A stretch of 54,442 nucleotides of DNA from Betaproteobacteria bacterium (GTDB lineage: Bacteria > Pseudomonadota > Gammaproteobacteria > Burkholderiales > UBA6910). The translations under genes were made by a program, and so were the position numbers. Location of the stretch: positions 1 to 54,442 of the forward strand of contig JACPEG010000047.1 in the NCBI GenBank assembly GCA_016183615.1, written 5' to 3'. This document shows, piece by piece, positions 53,882-54,442 of this stretch. The stretch's first letter is position 1. Every line of letters begins with the position of its first letter. The notes beneath the pieces are model-generated. The model ran no database searches. It saw only the letters and a program-made list of their open reading frames with translations, and was not told the origin of the DNA.

Positions 53882-54425
53882 GGGGTCTTCGCGCAAAAAT
53901 CGTAGTTGTGGTCGCGCATTCTGGACCGTTAGCTTCCGCCGGGCTGACGCCATAGAGATCGCGCGCCTTCGTCAGAATCGCCCCCCCGGCGCAAGCCGGG
54001 GCCGGGGCAGGCCGGAGACTTCGCTTGCGTGAGCTGCTTGTTGCCGAGCGCCCACAGGATCTCGTCCAGGGAGAGTGCCGTCTGCCGGGCCGAGGTTGCA
54101 AGGGTCGTCGCTCCCAACACCTCCCCTCGCGCTAACCAGACTGACTTGTTTGACCGCACTGCCGGAGGAATCGAAATGTTGGAAAAGCGGAAAATGAGAT
54201 TTCAAGACCTGCCCCGGATCTTTTGCGCCAGGGAACCCGGACTACCCCGAGCAGTAAAAATACACCCGCATAAAACGGGCATTGGAATTTGTGCCCAGAC
54301 TCTAGACAGAATGGCTTGCCGGTAGTTGGAGGCGGCCCGCCTCCCCGGTATCGTGGATTGCGTGGCGAGCCACGCAGAGCCACCCGTTGAACCCGCAGGG
54401 ATCAACCGAGATGAGGAGGCAGGCC
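53882..54425. other. region without a supported gene, structured right end
   Basis: No convincing coding sequence in about 540 bp. Frames on both strands (for example minus 53929-54159) are of mixed composition without ribosome sites or family motifs. A CCCCCGGCGCAAGCCGGGG hairpin lies near 53981-53999. At 54319-54375 two tight hairpins (GGAGGCG-GCC-CGCCTCC at 54328-54344 and GCGTGGC-GA-GCCACGC at 54360-54375) lie in the leader of the gene that starts at 54426. Confidence 0.5.
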
Positions 54426-54442
54426 ATGGGTAAGTCTAGCAA
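54426..54442 (+). CDS. start of a gene cut by the window (MGKSS...)
   Basis: ATG at 54426 with a strong GAGGAGG site 7 nt upstream; only MGKSS and part of the next codon remain. Because a structured, gene-free leader precedes it, a transposase of an insertion sequence is possible (several transposases begin MGKSS or alike), but five residues are not proof. Confidence 0.45.

Noticed and set aside
53929..54159. Minus-strand frame beginning MRSNKSVWLARGEV
   Set aside because: No ribosome site, no recognisable family and a low-complexity Gly/Arg end; kept as non-coding.

Overview
The window looks like a chromosomal segment of a GC-rich betaproteobacterium. The clearest lineage clue is a proteasome-like Ntn hydrolase at 1921-2547 that matches the family called BPH (beta-proteobacterial proteasome homologue). 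The general gene content (GluQ, FadH, MetY, PanE, an RND pump, DUF2265 and DUF2238 proteins) and the many short GTAGG...CCTAC palindromic repeats agree with this. The genus is inference; nothing here fixes it. No rRNA, tRNA, CRISPR array, prophage or replication origin was seen.

Layout. 1-6.9 kb: amidohydrolase, a 54-aa protein, alpha/beta hydrolase, the BPH protease, a class II glutamine amidotransferase convergent with gluQ, an RcnB-like exported protein and a membrane-anchored spermidine-synthase-like protein. 6.9-14.3 kb: a tightly overlapping cluster RDD - RDD - SpoIIM - membrane protein - DUF4129 - DUF4350 - MoxR ATPase - DUF58, the known MoxR/DUF58 neighbourhood. A 267-bp MITE-like element sits between the two RDD genes. 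14.5-21.5 kb: thioredoxin, then a LysR regulator divergent from an RND efflux pair, then an MFS transporter. 21.5-24.4 kb: a patatin phospholipase followed by an accessory pocket with an ORF6N/MFS chimeric frame, a CcdA-like short antitoxin and a complete MazF/PemK toxin with an RHH antitoxin.

24.4-31.9 kb: fadH faces a seven-gene rightward set (pirin, DoxX, flavodoxin-fold reductase, CDGSH protein, glutathionyl-hydroquinone reductase, MFS exporter, DoxX). It reads as a quinone and electrophile stress operon. 31.9-39.8 kb: a lipoprotein M48 peptidase with a PDZ-like domain, nitroreductase, PAS-GGDEF diguanylate cyclase divergent from an XRE-type regulator, panE, an aminotransferase, and a LysR regulator divergent from a small basic protein. 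39.9-44 kb: a 51-aa protein, a DUF2265 aminopeptidase, a PgsA-like enzyme with a rearranged 3' end, a DUF2207 tail remnant, a PEBP protein and a DUF2238 membrane protein, all mixed with dense repeats.

44-49.5 kb holds the most unusual set: a leftward five-gene operon coding for a lysozyme-like protein, a class 3 lipase, a large membrane patatin, an exported protein of unknown fold and a four-helix membrane protein. 49.6-54.4 kb: CoA-binding protein, metY, an exported protein, a glycosyltransferase-like protein and an SPW-repeat membrane protein with a clear terminator. After about 550 bp without a gene, the first codons of a further gene appear behind a structured leader that may belong to a mobile element.

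Four families of palindromic repeats (called A to D below) sit in intergenic gaps. Several overlap, or even supply, the stop codon of the adjacent gene.
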